In this document: piece by piece, positions 63,802 to 64,000 of the stretch | How positions within the stretch are numbered: the first letter of the stretch is position 1 | Layout of the letters: every line of letters starts with the position of its first letter | Assembly (NCBI GenBank): GCA_963697285.1 | Contig: CAVONI010000001.1 | Span: forward strand, 463,075-527,074 | DNA from: JAEUQQ01 sp963697285 | Lineage (GTDB): Bacteria; Acidobacteriota; Vicinamibacteria; Vicinamibacterales; JAFNAJ01 | Length of the DNA stretch: 64,000 bases | Reading direction: 5' to 3' | Notes under the pieces: generated by a model | Seen by the model: the letters and a program-made list of their open reading frames with translations, nothing else | Databases searched by the model: none | What the model was told of the DNA's origin: nothing | Position numbers and translations under genes: made by a program

Positions 63802-64000
63802 TTATTCCGGAGGCATGGGTAACACCTTCGCTCCGAAGGGATTATCGATCGGCTCCAGGCGGCAGGTCTCGTCGTCGAAATACCCCAGGTCGTAGTCCAT
63901 GAAGGTGACGAGCCAGATACGGTCGCTCACCTGTCGGACGCCCACGTCCAGCCCGGCGAACACCACGCTGAGGTTGATCTTCCGTTGCGAGGCGTGCACC
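63802..64000 (-). mobile_element. IS481-family transposase C-terminal end, cut by window edge
   Basis: The protein read on the minus strand ends SVVFAGLDVGVRQVSDRIWL, then YDLGYFDDETCRLEPIDNPF, GAKVLPMPPE: a tail I associate with IS481-type integrase-core transposases. It opens past the window edge. The element's end probably lies in 63738-63801, where GTGTCCGGAATGGACCGTCG (minus strand) has the look of a terminal inverted repeat. Whether the element is complete cannot be seen. Confidence 0.7.

Overview
The window is high-GC bacterial chromosome. Four things point to the Acidobacteriota, probably a Vicinamibacteria-like lineage: a VWFA-type protein of the kind common in acidobacteria, many secreted TolB/PD40 propeller and TPR proteins, several PEP-CTERM proteins, and the general gene content. 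This is inference from gene content; the window holds no rRNA or other phylogenetic marker that settles it.

Layout. 0-5.6 kb: a translationally coupled pair (acyl-ACP-reductase-like protein and WS/DGAT acyltransferase) that looks like a wax-ester module, a secreted protein and a cysteine desulfurase homologue. 6-16 kb: a giant SdrD-like repeat protein, an AlkD-type DNA repair protein, and a long propeller protein with C-terminal repeats. 16-22 kb: DUF4177-like repeats, an adenylate-kinase-like enzyme, a ferritin-like diiron protein, a truncated esterase and a TPR lipoprotein-like protein. 22-25 kb: two PEP-CTERM proteins and tRNA-Ser. 24-37 kb: thpR, a TIR-transmembrane protein, a lipid kinase, DUF362, VWFA and TPR proteins, an MFS transporter, an ABC1 kinase and a third PEP-CTERM protein. 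37-42 kb: aldo/keto reductase and outer-membrane proteins. 42-46 kb: SRP RNA-dnaX-ybaB-recR and uridine phosphorylase. 46-56 kb: a flippase-like protein, a GltD-like iron-sulfur flavoprotein with 2-oxoacid:ferredoxin oxidoreductase alpha and beta subunits, and an amidohydrolase. 56-61 kb: gene remnants, a ferredoxin-nitroreductase, two RibD/DHFR-like genes (one broken), pckA and an aspartate-type aminotransferase. 61.6-64 kb: tRNA-Asn followed by a decayed, repeat-rich stretch with hicBA and the end of an IS481-type element.

Three themes run through it. First, a sigma-54 type -24/-12 element (TGGC-N7-TTGC-like) lies 50-130 bases upstream of all three intact PEP-CTERM genes and of the giant SdrD-like gene, which suggests one RpoN-dependent surface-protein regulon. 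Second, more than twenty genes or gene segments need a one-base gain or loss, mostly at G or C runs, to give one continuous conserved protein. They are annotated here as single genes, and the shifts look like sequencing errors rather than decay. Third, separate from those, there are true remnants: genes missing whole internal blocks (a crotonase, a DHFR-like gene), tails or heads (esterase, sensor kinase, Ser/Thr kinase, PEP-CTERM), and a diverged fragment copy of the neighbouring YCF48-like gene. No CRISPR array, prophage or complete transposon is visible, and no exosortase gene is present.
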